A stretch of 64,000 bases of DNA from Streptomyces sp. cf386 (GTDB lineage: Bacteria > Actinomycetota > Actinomycetes > Streptomycetales > Streptomycetaceae). The notes under the pieces are model-generated. The model had not been told where the DNA came from. It did not search any database and saw nothing but the letters and a program-made list of their open reading frames with translations. Made by a program: the position numbers and the translations under genes. The stretch covers positions 812,397 through 876,396 of the forward strand of contig NZ_FNHV01000001.1 in the NCBI RefSeq assembly GCF_900103585.1, written 5' to 3'. Positions 55,279 to 63,502 of this stretch are shown one piece after another (the stretch's first letter is position 1; each line of letters starts with the position of its first letter).

Positions 55279-56865
55279 ATGCGCAGCGTAGGTACGGTTC
55301 TCGCACTCGTGGTCCTCGCCACGTTGGTGGCGACCTTCGCACGCCGCTGGCGCATCCCCGCCCCTTCCCTGCTCGTCGTCGCCGGTCTGGTCGTGGCGCT
55401 GCTGCCCGGGACCCCGCAGATCGAGATCAGTCCCGAGATCATCGGCCTGGTCGTCCTGCCGCCGCTGCTGTACGCGAGCGCGGAGGAACTCTCCTGGCGC
55501 GAGCTGCGGCTGGTCTGGAAGCCGGTCGGCGTACTGGCGGTGGGCCTGGTGCTGGCCTCGGCGGCGGCCGTCGGCGCGGTCGCTTCGGCGATCACCCCGC
55601 TGTCCTGGCAGATGGCCCTCGTCCTGGGCGCGGTGCTGGCCAGCACCGACCCGGTGGCGGTCACGGCGCTGGGCAGACGGCTGGCGCTGCCGCCGAAGGT
55701 GCAGGTCCTGGTCCAGGCGGAGAGCCTGTTCAACGACGCGACCTCGCTGGTCCTGTTCCGCGTCGCCGCGGGCGTTACCGTGGCGTCGGCGGCCGCCGAC
55801 TGGGGTGCGGCGGGCACGGAGTTCGCCGTCCTCGCGGGCGGCGGCACGGTCATCGGCGCCGCGGTCGCGGGCGTGGTCGCGCTGATCCGGCGGCGCACCG
55901 AGGACCCGGTCCTGGAAACGGTGATCGCCCTGGTGACGCCGTACGCCGCCTACGTCCTCGCGGAGGCGGCCCACACGTCCGGCGTCACCTCGGTCGTGGT
56001 GGCGGGCGTCGTCCTGGGTGGGCGGGGCGACCGGCTCACCAACGCCCGCATCAGGCTCCAACTGCACGCCGTCTACGGCACGGTGGTGTTCCTGCTGGAG
56101 AGCGTGGTGTTCTCGCTGATAGGGCTGGCCCTGCCCGCCCAGGTGCGGGCGCTGTCCGACGCCGACCGGGTGTGGCCGCTGTACGCACTCGCGGTCGCCG
56201 GCACCCTCATAGCCGTACGTCTGCTGTGGCTGGTGCCGCTGTCGGCGGTGGTCCAGCGCAAGGGCGGGATCACACGCATGAACTGGCGGGTGCCGGTGGT
56301 GCTGACGTGGGCCGGCACCCGCGGCGTCGTGCCGCTGGCGGCGGCCCTGTCCATTCCGGTGACGACCCAGGCGGGCGCCGACCTCGCCGAGCGTCCCCTG
56401 GTGCTCGTCCTGACCACCTCCGTAGTGGTCGTCACCCTCGTGGTCCAGGGCTTCACCCTGGCGTCCGTCGTGCGCCGCTCGGGCATCGCCCTGGAGCCCG
56501 ATCACACGGAGCGCGAGGAGGCGGGCGCCCGCTGCAGCCTGGCCGGAGCGGGCATGAAGCGCCTGGAGGAACTCTCCGAACTGGAGGCCGTGCCGGACGT
56601 CGTGGTCGACCGCCTCCGCCGCGGCCTGAACGCCCGCCTCGAAGACGCCCGCGACCGCCTCACGGACACCAACGGCAATGGCAACGGCAGCGGGACCGCG
56701 CCCGAGTCCGCCGACCTCATCTACCGCCAGCTGCGCCGCGACCTGATCGCCGTGGAGGCGTCGGAACTGCAGCGCCTCTACGACGACCACCTCATCAGCG
56801 ACACGACCCGCCGCCGCCTGCAGCGGTCGCTGGACCTGGAGGACGCGCGGCTGGCCGACGCCTGA
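55279..56865 (+). CDS. Na+/H+ antiporter (CPA1 family)
   Basis: Cation/proton antiporter of 528 residues: about twelve membrane segments and a 110-residue cytoplasmic tail with a charged coiled region. Seen: LASTDPVAVTALGRR, the ion-binding AESLFNDATSLVLFR (ND motif), and GTRGVVPLAAALSIP. Exchanges Na+ and possibly K+ for H+. Divergent from the second kdpD with a tetrad array between, suggesting co-regulation with potassium genes. The tail contains a NGNGNGSG linker. Confidence 0.93.
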   Translation: MRSVGTVLALVVLATLVATFARRWRIPAPSLLVVAGLVVALLPGTPQIEISPEIIGLVVLPPLLYASAEELSWRELRLVWKPVGVLAVGLVLASAAAVGAVASAITPLSWQMALVLGAVLASTDPVAVTALGRRLALPPKVQVLVQAESLFNDATSLVLFRVAAGVTVASAAADWGAAGTEFAVLAGGGTVIGAAVAGVVALIRRRTEDPVLETVIALVTPYAAYVLAEAAHTSGVTSVVVAGVVLGGRGDRLTNARIRLQLHAVYGTVVFLLESVVFSLIGLALPAQVRALSDADRVWPLYALAVAGTLIAVRLLWLVPLSAVVQRKGGITRMNWRVPVVLTWAGTRGVVPLAAALSIPVTTQAGADLAERPLVLVLTTSVVVVTLVVQGFTLASVVRRSGIALEPDHTEREEAGARCSLAGAGMKRLEELSELEAVPDVVVDRLRRGLNARLEDARDRLTDTNGNGNGSGTAPESADLIYRQLRRDLIAVEASELQRLYDDHLISDTTRRRLQRSLDLEDARLADA

Positions 56866-56886
56866 CCGGTCCGGGGCTCGTGGGGT

Positions 56887-58446
56887 TCAGCGGAACTCGG
56901 CGAGCCTCGGCCGCAGTCCGACAGCGGTGAGCAGCAGCGCGGCGGGCAGCAGACCGCAGGCCCAGGGCAGCAGTGCGCCCACCGTCGAACGGCCGTCGCG
57001 CACCGCGGCCGCGAAGTGGTCCCGGTTGATGTCCGTCACCCCGTCCAGGGCGGCCATCCACGCCCCGAAGTGGGCATTGGACATCCCCGGCTCCCAGGTG
57101 ATGCAGAACTCGACGGCCGCGCGCTCCTCGCCCTGCTCCAGCAGCGCCCGGATCCTGCGGTCGTCCCGCTGGTAGACGGCGTACGCCCGGACCGTCTCCT
57201 CGGCCGCGGCCCGCTCCCCGGCGAAGGTGATGTTGTCGAGCTCGCGCCGGAACTCGCCGGTGAAGCGCAGGTCGTCCGAATCGGACTCGTACGCCTGCCA
57301 TGTGGTGGCGAGGCCGGAGTCGTACGAGGACAGGGTGGCGCCCTCGATGCCGTACAGCTCCCGCGACTTGGCCAGAAAGGCCCGCTCGTACCGGTCGCGG
57401 CGCTCGGGGTCGAGCAGGTAGCGGCTCTCGTCGGCGTTGGCGTCGTAGGCGATCGCACGCGCGCGGGAGAGCGCGACGACGGAGTCGAAGGCGTCGCGCC
57501 TGGCCACCCGCAGGTACTCGGACGACGCGGACAGCAGCTGAGCGCCGAGGACCACGGCCAGCAGGGCGCAGACGGTCGCGGCCAGCACACCGGGGTTGAG
57601 GATCCGGCGGAAGCGGCGGGCCAGGTACCACTGGAGGACGCCGAGCACCGCGAGCAGCAGCAGGCCGAGCACGATGACGGCGACGAGCTGGGCGGAGAGG
57701 GTGGAGCGGGCCGAGGTGTACCGCGTGTCGAAGGCGTCGTCGTTCGAGGCCACCAACTTCCTTGCGTTCGGCAGGAGTTGGAGCCGCAGCAGGTCCGTCG
57801 CGGTCCGGTAGTCGGCGAGGGCGTCCGCTTTCCGGCCCTTGCGGCCGTCGTTCTCCAGGGCGCGGCCGACGAGTTCCTGGTACTCGGCGAAGCCGTCGGT
57901 CAGCGACTCCACCGTCTTCTCGTCGGCGCGGTTGCCCTGCGCGGCGACGGCGAGAGTGCGCAGTTCGTGCCCGATGTCACGACGCGCGTCGCCGTAGAAA
58001 CCGACGGCCTTCCCGTACGGCGTCCTCAGGCGCCCTTCGCCCGCGTTCCCGCTGGACAGCAGGATGTTGGCGGCCTGTGCGTCCATGTCGTTCAGGGCGA
58101 GAGCGAGGCCGGCGGCGCTGGTGGTGCGGGGTGCGTCGCGGTCGGCGGTCGCGTCCCAGGTGCCGAGGGCGGTGAGCCCGGCGACGAGGAGCAGCACAGC
58201 CAGGGCGGTGGCGAGCAGGGTCGTGGCCGTGCGCAGAAGGCGCAGTCGCGCGGGCACGGTCGCCCGGTGGCGTCGGCGCAGAGCGGCCCGCACGGCCACG
58301 ACCCGAGCCCTGAGGGGCCGCCCCGGACCGCTCGGCCGTGTTCCCCCACGTGACCGCGGCCCGGGGCTGCCCCCGGCAGGGGCGACCCTCTCCCGCCGTG
58401 GCTGCTCGGCAGCCTCCGTCCGAGGTCTGCCGGTGGTGACCGTCAC
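56887..58446 (-). CDS. Membrane protein with sensor-like extracytoplasmic helical domain
   Basis: A protein of 519 residues. A basic, Arg/Pro-rich cytoplasmic N-terminus precedes a membrane span (TTLLATALAVLLLVAGLTAL). A long helical extracytoplasmic domain (DMDAQAANILLSSGNAGEGR and RLQLLPNARKLVASNDDAFD) resembles four-helix chemoreceptor-type sensors. A second span pair, another helical stretch (SRYLLDPERRDRYERAF) and a final span follow. No kinase or methyl-accepting domain is present. The GTG at 58446 has GGGAGGG directly upstream; an in-frame GTG 12 nt earlier is less likely. Function unknown; probably senses the wall or ionic conditions. Confidence 0.78.
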   Translation of the reverse strand: MTVTTGRPRTEAAEQPRRERVAPAGGSPGPRSRGGTRPSGPGRPLRARVVAVRAALRRRHRATVPARLRLLRTATTLLATALAVLLLVAGLTALGTWDATADRDAPRTTSAAGLALALNDMDAQAANILLSSGNAGEGRLRTPYGKAVGFYGDARRDIGHELRTLAVAAQGNRADEKTVESLTDGFAEYQELVGRALENDGRKGRKADALADYRTATDLLRLQLLPNARKLVASNDDAFDTRYTSARSTLSAQLVAVIVLGLLLLAVLGVLQWYLARRFRRILNPGVLAATVCALLAVVLGAQLLSASSEYLRVARRDAFDSVVALSRARAIAYDANADESRYLLDPERRDRYERAFLAKSRELYGIEGATLSSYDSGLATTWQAYESDSDDLRFTGEFRRELDNITFAGERAAAEETVRAYAVYQRDDRRIRALLEQGEERAAVEFCITWEPGMSNAHFGAWMAALDGVTDINRDHFAAAVRDGRSTVGALLPWACGLLPAALLLTAVGLRPRLAEFR

Positions 58447-58886
58447 GGTCCCTCCCACATCACGCCACGGACGGTCGCCCGTCCCCCGTGCCGCTCAGTC
58501 TGCGACCGGATCCGGCCATGAACGGCATTCGTTGACGGGCTTCTGACGTGTGCTCAGGCCGGTTTGACGCGGCATTGACGCGACACACCACCAGGCCGTA
58601 TGAGTCCCGCAAATACCTTGCCGAGCAGGGTCGTCCGGGCACGGAGCGCGACTAGATTCCCTGTCGGCCGCCGAGAAGGCCACGGGCGTCAGTGGCCTCA
58701 CGGGACCGGACCGCCGTCCGGAACCGGGCGAGGTGGCCGGGTGCGGGTCCAGGGGACACGCACCGGCGCACGGCGTACCGCCGTCCCACCGCCGACGTCC
58801 GTGCGCCCGCCGTGCGGGGCCGGGGCCCCGGTCCCGCACGGCTTCTGCGGTCACTGTCCTGTCGTCGACGAGACCCGAAGGTCCCC
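58447..58886 (+). other. Long leader of the orphan kdpB gene
   Basis: 440 bp without a gene. It holds tetrad C, a TAGATT -10-like hexamer near 58651, and a strong GC hairpin at 58810-58841 (CCGTGCGGG/CCCGCACGG plus an inner stem) 45 bp before the ATG. I looked for the conserved core of the c-di-AMP ydaO riboswitch and did not find it. Confidence 0.5.
58532..58581 (+). promoter_or_regulatory. Heptamer tetrad C, orphan kdpB leader
   Basis: TTGACGG (58532), CTGACGT (58543), TTGACGC (58564) and TTGACGC (58575), spaced 11, 21 and 11 bp. The best-preserved array in the window. Confidence 0.7.
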
Positions 58887-61040
58887 ATGCTTCCCGCCGC
58901 TCCCGAGCAAGCCCCGCCGTCCCGCCCCCAACGCACCGCCGAGCCCGGAGCAAGACGGAGTGCCCGGCGGCGCGCCCCGAGCGGACTCTTCGAACCCGCC
59001 CAGCTCATCCGGTCGTTCCCCGAGGCGCTGCGCAAACTGCACCCCAGGGTCATGGTGCGCAGTCCGGTGCTGTTCGTGGTGTCCGTCGGAGCGGGCCTGA
59101 CCACGCTGTCGGCCCTGATCCACCCGGCGGTCTTCACTTGGGTCATCAGCACCTGGCTGTGGCTGACGGTGATCTTCGCCAACCTCGCCGAGGCCGTCGC
59201 CGAGGGCCGCGGCAAGGCCCAGGCCGAGTCGCTGCGCAAGGCCCGTACGGACACGGTGGCGCTGCGCCTGCTGGACTGGCGCTGGGGCACCAACGCACGC
59301 ACCGCCCGCTCGGAGGCCGTCGCCGCCACCGACCTCAAGCCACTGGACGTCGTACTGGTCGAGGCGGGCGAGCTGATCCCGGCGGACGGCGACGTCATCG
59401 ACGGCGTGGCGGCGGTCGACGAGTCGGCGGTCACCGGCGAGTCGGCGCCCGTCATCCGCGAGTCCGGCGGCGACCGCAGCGGGGTCACGGGCGGTACGAC
59501 CGTCCTGTCCGACCGGATCGTGGTCCGGGTCGGCGCCCGTCCCGGTCACAGCTTCCTGGACCGGATGATCGCCCTGGTGGAGGGCGCGAACCGGCAGAAG
59601 ACGCCGAACGAGATAGCGCTCAACATCCTGCTGGCGTCGCTGACGATCATCTTCCTCCTGATCGTGGTCACCTTGCAGCCGATGGCCGCCTACGCGGACG
59701 CCGCCCAGTCGACGACCGTGCTGGTGGCGTTGCTGGTCACGCTCATCCCGACCACGATCGGCGCCCTGCTCTCGGCGATCGGCATCGCCGGCATGGACCG
59801 GCTGGTGCAGCGCAACGTCCTCGCCATGTCGGGCCGCGCGGTCGAGGCGGCGGGCGACGTCAACACGCTGCTGCTGGACAAGACCGGCACCATCACCCTC
59901 GGCAACCGCGAGGCCGCCGCCTTCGTGCCGCTGCCCGGCATCGACGAGCGGCAACTCGCGGACGCCGCCCAGCTCTCCTCGCTGGCCGACGAGACACCCG
60001 AGGGCCGCTCCGTCGTCGTCCTGGCCAAGAACCGCTACGGCCTGCGCGAGCCCGCCGAGGGCGAACTGGCCACCACCCGCTGGGTCGCATTCAGCGCGCA
60101 GACCCGCATGAGCGGCGTCGATCTGCGCTGGGACAACGGCGCCGTGTGCGCCATCCGCAAGGGCGCCGCCCAGCAGGTGATCGACTGGGTGCAGATGTAC
60201 GGCGGCGAAGTCCCGCCCGAGGCACGGCGCTACGCCGACTCGGTCGCCGCCTCGGGCGGCACCCCGCTGCTGGTGGCCGTGCACGACTGGAACGGCCCGC
60301 GCGTCCTCGGCCTGATCCAGCTCAAGGACGTGGTCAAGGAAGGCATCCGCGAGCGCTTCGCCGAGCTGCGCCGCATGGGCATCCGTACGGTGATGATCAC
60401 CGGCGACAACCCGCTCACCGCCCGTACCGTCGCCCAGGAGGCGGGCGTGGACGACTTCCTCGCCGAGGCCACGCCCGAGGACAAACTCGCCCTGATCCAG
60501 CGGGAGCAGGCCGGCGGCAAGCTCGTCGCCATGACCGGCGACGGCACCAACGACGCCCCGGCGCTCGCACAGGCCGACGTCGGCGTCGCGATGAACACGG
60601 GTACGTCGGCCGCCAAGGAGGCCGGCAACATGATCGACCTCGACTCCAACCCGACCAAGCTCATCGACATCGTCGAGATCGGCAAGCAACTCCTCATCAC
60701 GCGCGGCGCGTTGACGACGTTCTCCATCACGAACGACGTCGCCAAGTACTTCGCGATCATCCCGGCGATGTTCGCGAGCGCCTACCCGGGCCTGGACGCG
60801 CTCAACATCATGGGCCTGCACAGCCCGACCTCCGCGATCACCTCGGCGATCATCTTCAACGCCCTGATCATCGTGGCGCTGATCCCGCTCGCCCTGCGCG
60901 GTGTCCGCTACACCCCGTCGTCGGCGCACGACCTGCTGCGCCGCAACCTGCTGCTGTACGGCCTCGGCGGACTGGTGCTGCCGTTCCTGGGCATCAAGCT
61001 CATCGACCTGCTGATCTCCGGGGTGCCCGGCCTTGGCTGA
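58887..61040 (+). CDS. Orphan KdpB-like P-type ATPase
   Basis: A 717-residue paralogue of KdpB. TGES (183-186), phospho-acceptor Asp331 in [27 protein letters not shown] and the transmembrane [11 protein letters not shown] are all intact. The N-terminus has a longer Arg/Pro-rich tail, and an insert [10 protein letters not shown] enlarges the actuator region relative to kdpB at 43742. No kdpA or kdpC is adjacent. It could assemble with KdpA/KdpC made from the kdp operon, tuning the pump, or transport another cation alone. Carries its own heptamer tetrad and a long leader. Confidence 0.92.
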   Translation: MLPAAPEQAPPSRPQRTAEPGARRSARRRAPSGLFEPAQLIRSFPEALRKLHPRVMVRSPVLFVVSVGAGLTTLSALIHPAVFTWVISTWLWLTVIFANLAEAVAEGRGKAQAESLRKARTDTVALRLLDWRWGTNARTARSEAVAATDLKPLDVVLVEAGELIPADGDVIDGVAAVDESAVTGESAPVIRESGGDRSGVTGGTTVLSDRIVVRVGARPGHSFLDRMIALVEGANRQKTPNEIALNILLASLTIIFLLIVVTLQPMAAYADAAQSTTVLVALLVTLIPTTIGALLSAIGIAGMDRLVQRNVLAMSGRAVEAAGDVNTLLLDKTGTITLGNREAAAFVPLPGIDERQLADAAQLSSLADETPEGRSVVVLAKNRYGLREPAEGELATTRWVAFSAQTRMSGVDLRWDNGAVCAIRKGAAQQVIDWVQMYGGEVPPEARRYADSVAASGGTPLLVAVHDWNGPRVLGLIQLKDVVKEGIRERFAELRRMGIRTVMITGDNPLTARTVAQEAGVDDFLAEATPEDKLALIQREQAGGKLVAMTGDGTNDAPALAQADVGVAMNTGTSAAKEAGNMIDLDSNPTKLIDIVEIGKQLLITRGALTTFSITNDVAKYFAIIPAMFASAYPGLDALNIMGLHSPTSAITSAIIFNALIIVALIPLALRGVRYTPSSAHDLLRRNLLLYGLGGLVLPFLGIKLIDLLISGVPGLG

Positions 61041-61067
61041 ACCCCGCCCGGCGTCCTGGCCCGTCGG

Positions 61068-61106
61068 CCGTCAAGGACACGTATGCGCACGTCAGAGGCC
61101 CGTCAG
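61068..61106 (-). promoter_or_regulatory. Heptamer array F, minus orientation
   Basis: On the minus strand CTGACGG (61106-61100), CTGACGT (61095-61089) and TTGACGG (61074-61068), spaced 11 and 21 bp; the fourth position does not match. As at kdp, it reads opposite to the downstream genes. Confidence 0.5.
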
Positions 61107-61271
61107 AGAACAGCACTTCGACTTGTCCGGGCCGTGCGGAACGGCTTCCATGGACACCGTGAACAGCGCCTGGCTCCTTTTCGACCGGCCGCCGAGTCCC
61201 ACTCGGCCGCCCCGTCGTGCGCCGCGCTGCCCGGAAACGCCCACGTCCCGCTGACGACGCGTTTTCCGTGA
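61083..61271 (+). CDS. Possible small protein, weak
   Basis: A 62-codon frame starting MRTSEARQRTALRLVRAV with AAGGA 5 nt before the ATG, ending just before a terminator. Residue make-up is Arg/Ala/Pro-rich, as in chance frames, so the ribosome site and terminator are the only support. It overlaps array F. Confidence 0.25.
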   Translation: MRTSEARQRTALRLVRAVRNGFHGHREQRLAPFRPAAESHSAAPSCAALPGNAHVPLTTRFP

Positions 61272-61274
61272 CCC

Positions 61275-61306
61275 GAGGGGCGCCGTGAACCTGTCCGGCG
61301 CCCCTC
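61275..61306 (+). terminator. Hairpin terminator
   Basis: GAGGGGCGCC/GGCGCCCCTC, perfect 10-bp stem with a 12-nt loop, about 235 bp after orphan kdpB. Confidence 0.75.
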
Positions 61307-61382
61307 ACGCTTCCCTTCATCCCGCACGTCCGCCGTCCCCGCACCGGGGGCCACATGGCGTGCCGTATCCCCGGATTGGAAC

Positions 61383-62192
61383 ATGTCCGACTCCACCCTT
61401 TCATTCCGTACTGTCCTCCTGACCGGTGCCACCTCGGGCATCGGCTACGCGACCGCCCGGCAGCTCGCCGAGCGCGGCGCCACGGTGCTGCTGCACGGCC
61501 GTACCGCCGAGGAGGTCCGCGCCGCCGCCGACCGGCTCATCGCCACCGCCGGCGTCGACGCCAACCAGCTGTGCACCTACGCCGCCGACTTCACGCGCCT
61601 CGACGAGGTCGAGACCCTCGCGCACAAGGTCGTCGCCGAGCACCCGCACCTGGACGTCCTGGTCAACAACGCGGGCATGGCCGCGCCCGAGCGGCACACC
61701 GTCACCGCCGACGGCAACGAGATCGCCTTCCAGGTCAACTTCCTCTCGCACTATCTGCTGACCTGCCTGCTGGAGCCGGCGCTCACGAGCGACCCGGGCG
61801 GCCGCGTCGTCAACGTGTCGTCGTCGCTGCACCGCATGGCGTCCATCCAGTGGGCGGACCCGAACCGGGCCCGCCGCTACTCCCGGCTCGCCGCGTACGC
61901 CCAGTCCCAGCTGGCCCTGACGGTGTTCGCGGCCGACCCGCGCGTCACGGCCGTCTCGGTGCACCCCGGCGTCTGCGACACGGCACTGCTCCCCCTGTAC
62001 GCCCACGAGGGCGTCACCCCGGCCGAGGGCGCCGGGCATGTGGTCCGGCTGTGCGACCCGGCCGTCGAGATCGTCAACGGCGCCTACTACGACCGCGCCG
62101 AACGCGTCGACCCCGCCCCGGCCGCCAAGGAGGACCGCACAGTGAAGCGCCTCAACAAGCTCGCCGACCTCCTCGTCGGCCGCACCGCTTGA
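61383..62192 (+). CDS. SDR-fold protein lacking the catalytic lysine
   Basis: A 269-residue short-chain dehydrogenase-like protein. The cofactor motif TGATSGIG (14-21), NNAG (95-98) and Ser in VVNVSSSLHR are present, but the active-site segment is AYAQSQLAL: Tyr172 is followed by Gln176 where YxxxK has Lys. The codon is CAG, so no simple reading error. Otherwise it resembles the WW-domain-oxidoreductase-like/retinol dehydrogenase group. It may bind a nucleotide without normal catalysis. The bL37-like gene lies 31 bp downstream. Confidence 0.85.
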   Translation: MSDSTLSFRTVLLTGATSGIGYATARQLAERGATVLLHGRTAEEVRAAADRLIATAGVDANQLCTYAADFTRLDEVETLAHKVVAEHPHLDVLVNNAGMAAPERHTVTADGNEIAFQVNFLSHYLLTCLLEPALTSDPGGRVVNVSSSLHRMASIQWADPNRARRYSRLAAYAQSQLALTVFAADPRVTAVSVHPGVCDTALLPLYAHEGVTPAEGAGHVVRLCDPAVEIVNGAYYDRAERVDPAPAAKEDRTVKRLNKLADLLVGRTA

Positions 62193-62223
62193 ACTTCGTT
62201 CCATCGCAAGGGAGTTGAACCGC

Positions 62224-62301
62224 GTGTCGAAGCGCGCCCGGAAGAAGAAGGCCCGCCGCAAGAAGAAGGCCAACCACGGCAGCAAGGCCGGTCAGCGCTA
62301 G
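62224..62301 (+). CDS. bL37-like ribosomal protein, 25 residues
   Basis: Very short, extremely basic protein beginning MSKRARKKKARRKKKANHG. The Lys/Arg run ending in ANHG matches the small actinobacterial large-subunit protein bL37 known from mycobacterial ribosome structures; the last residues differ from the usual GKRPNA-type end. AGGGAG lies 8 nt before the GTG. Its location after an SDR gene is not a ribosomal operon, and a terminator follows. Confidence 0.75.
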   Translation: MSKRARKKKARRKKKANHGSKAGQR

Positions 62302-62331
62302 CCGAGCACCGAACCACAGACCGTCATCCAC

Positions 62332-62376
62332 CGGGGCGGGCCACGGGAGCAGCGATGTTCCCGCCGGCCCGCCCCG
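62332..62376 (+). terminator. Terminator after bL37-like gene
   Basis: CGGGGCGGGCC/GGCCCGCCCCG, perfect 11-bp stem with an inner CGGGA/TCCCG stem, 31 bp past the stop. Confidence 0.8.
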
Positions 62377-62422
62377 CGTCACATCACCCATCCGTTCACT
62401 CATCCGTGCGGCATTCGTCTCC

Positions 62423-63208
62423 GTGAGGCAGTCAGATCGAGCTCGCTCCCCAGCACCTTCCCGCCCTCCCCCGTTGGTCCCGGTCGGCACCCCCGGCTCC
62501 GCCGCCATCGGCGAGCACGTGCTGGCCACGGGCATCGGCCACTGGTGGGCCGACCGTCCCGGCCGGCCACGCACCGTCGCCGCGTCGTGCGCCGGTTACG
62601 GCGTCCTGCGCGGCGCCCCGGACACGCTCTCGCCCGAGATCCTCGCCCCCCTCGCCGGCAACCGCATCGACGCCCCGGCCCGCTTCCTGCCGGCGCTCGG
62701 CGCCGCGTTCGACCGGATCACTCCGTGGGAGCGCATGGTCTGGACGCTCCAGGCCAGGCCGCAGCCGGCCACCGTCCCGCTCGGTGTGACCGTTCGCCGC
62801 CTGGAGCCCGCGGACACCGACGCATTGGTGGCCCTCGGCACCGACGCGGCGTGGCTCACAGCAAGCTGGGACGGACCGCTGGGCCTCGCCTCCTGCGGGC
62901 ACGGCTGGGCAGCAGTGAGCCGCAGGGGCCGAATCCTGGCCGTCGCCTGCACGTACTTCCGGGGCAGTCGGTACGAGGACGTGGCCGTCTTCACCGTGCC
63001 GGACCACCGTCGCCACCGCCTCGGCCTCGCCTGTGTCACCGCGTTGCGCGCGGACATCGTCGGCCGCGGCCGGGTACCCAGCTGGAACTGCTCGGTCCTC
63101 AACCGCTCCAGTCGTCTGCTCGCCCGGACCGCAGGGTTCCGGCTGGTCCGCGAGTACGTCCACTACGCGGTGGGCGCCCCGGTCTCCGGAAGCCGGCTCA
63201 GCGCGTGA
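62423..63208 (+). CDS. GNAT family acetyltransferase
   Basis: A 261-residue protein with an N-terminal helper region (about 1-120) and a C-terminal GNAT domain of the GCN5-related FR47-like kind. Seen: VTVRRLEPADTDALVALG, VAVFTVPDHRRHRLGLACVT (with the R/H-rich acetyl-CoA loop), then WNCSVLNRSSRLLARTAGFR and LVREYVHYAVG. The GTG at 62423 is taken as the longest start; the first 20 residues are Pro/Arg-rich, so a later start is possible. Substrate unknown. Confidence 0.82.
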   Translation: MRQSDRARSPAPSRPPPLVPVGTPGSAAIGEHVLATGIGHWWADRPGRPRTVAASCAGYGVLRGAPDTLSPEILAPLAGNRIDAPARFLPALGAAFDRITPWERMVWTLQARPQPATVPLGVTVRRLEPADTDALVALGTDAAWLTASWDGPLGLASCGHGWAAVSRRGRILAVACTYFRGSRYEDVAVFTVPDHRRHRLGLACVTALRADIVGRGRVPSWNCSVLNRSSRLLARTAGFRLVREYVHYAVGAPVSGSRLSA

Positions 63209-63326
63209 GCCCGCCGGCCGACACCGAGTTCTCGTACCGCCGTCACGCTGAGTGTCGACCCCTCCGGTCAGCCACCCGTCCCCCATACAGCCCATCCGCC
63301 GACGAGCAACTCCCCGAGCTGAACTC

Positions 63327-63376
63327 TTGATGCGCAACCGACGCCGACGTGCCCAGTCTTAACGGAAGCTTGACGT
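63327..63376 (+). promoter_or_regulatory. Heptamer tetrad E, upstream of the last APC transporter
   Basis: TTGATGC (63327), CCGACGC (63338), TTAACGG (63359) and TTGACGT (63370), spaced 11, 21 and 11 bp, ending 126 bp before the ATG. More degenerate than A to C but identical in spacing. Confidence 0.6.
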
Positions 63377-63502
63377 CACCAGCCCACTGATCCGCAGGCC
63401 TGTGCGTCACGCTCCGCTTACGCTGGTGCCGCCGTCCGCGTGATGGCCGGAATCCGACGCCGTCCCGCACACCACGGCGTCCCGCACATCAGGAGCGCGC
63501 CG

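Larger units (their letters stand above)
61041..61382. other. Gap after orphan kdpB with partial array F
   Basis: Contains array F (61068-61106), a possible small frame at 61083-61271 and the terminator at 61275-61306. Nothing else recognised. Confidence 0.4.

Noticed and set aside
58587-58886. c-di-AMP (ydaO-type) riboswitch before orphan kdpB
   Set aside because: Expected from gene context, but I could not find its conserved core in the leader by eye. A covariance-model search would decide.
61103-61441. 112-codon minus-strand frame downstream of orphan kdpB
   Set aside because: It runs through the terminator hairpin and into the SDR gene start with Arg/Gly/Ser-rich composition; judged a chance frame.
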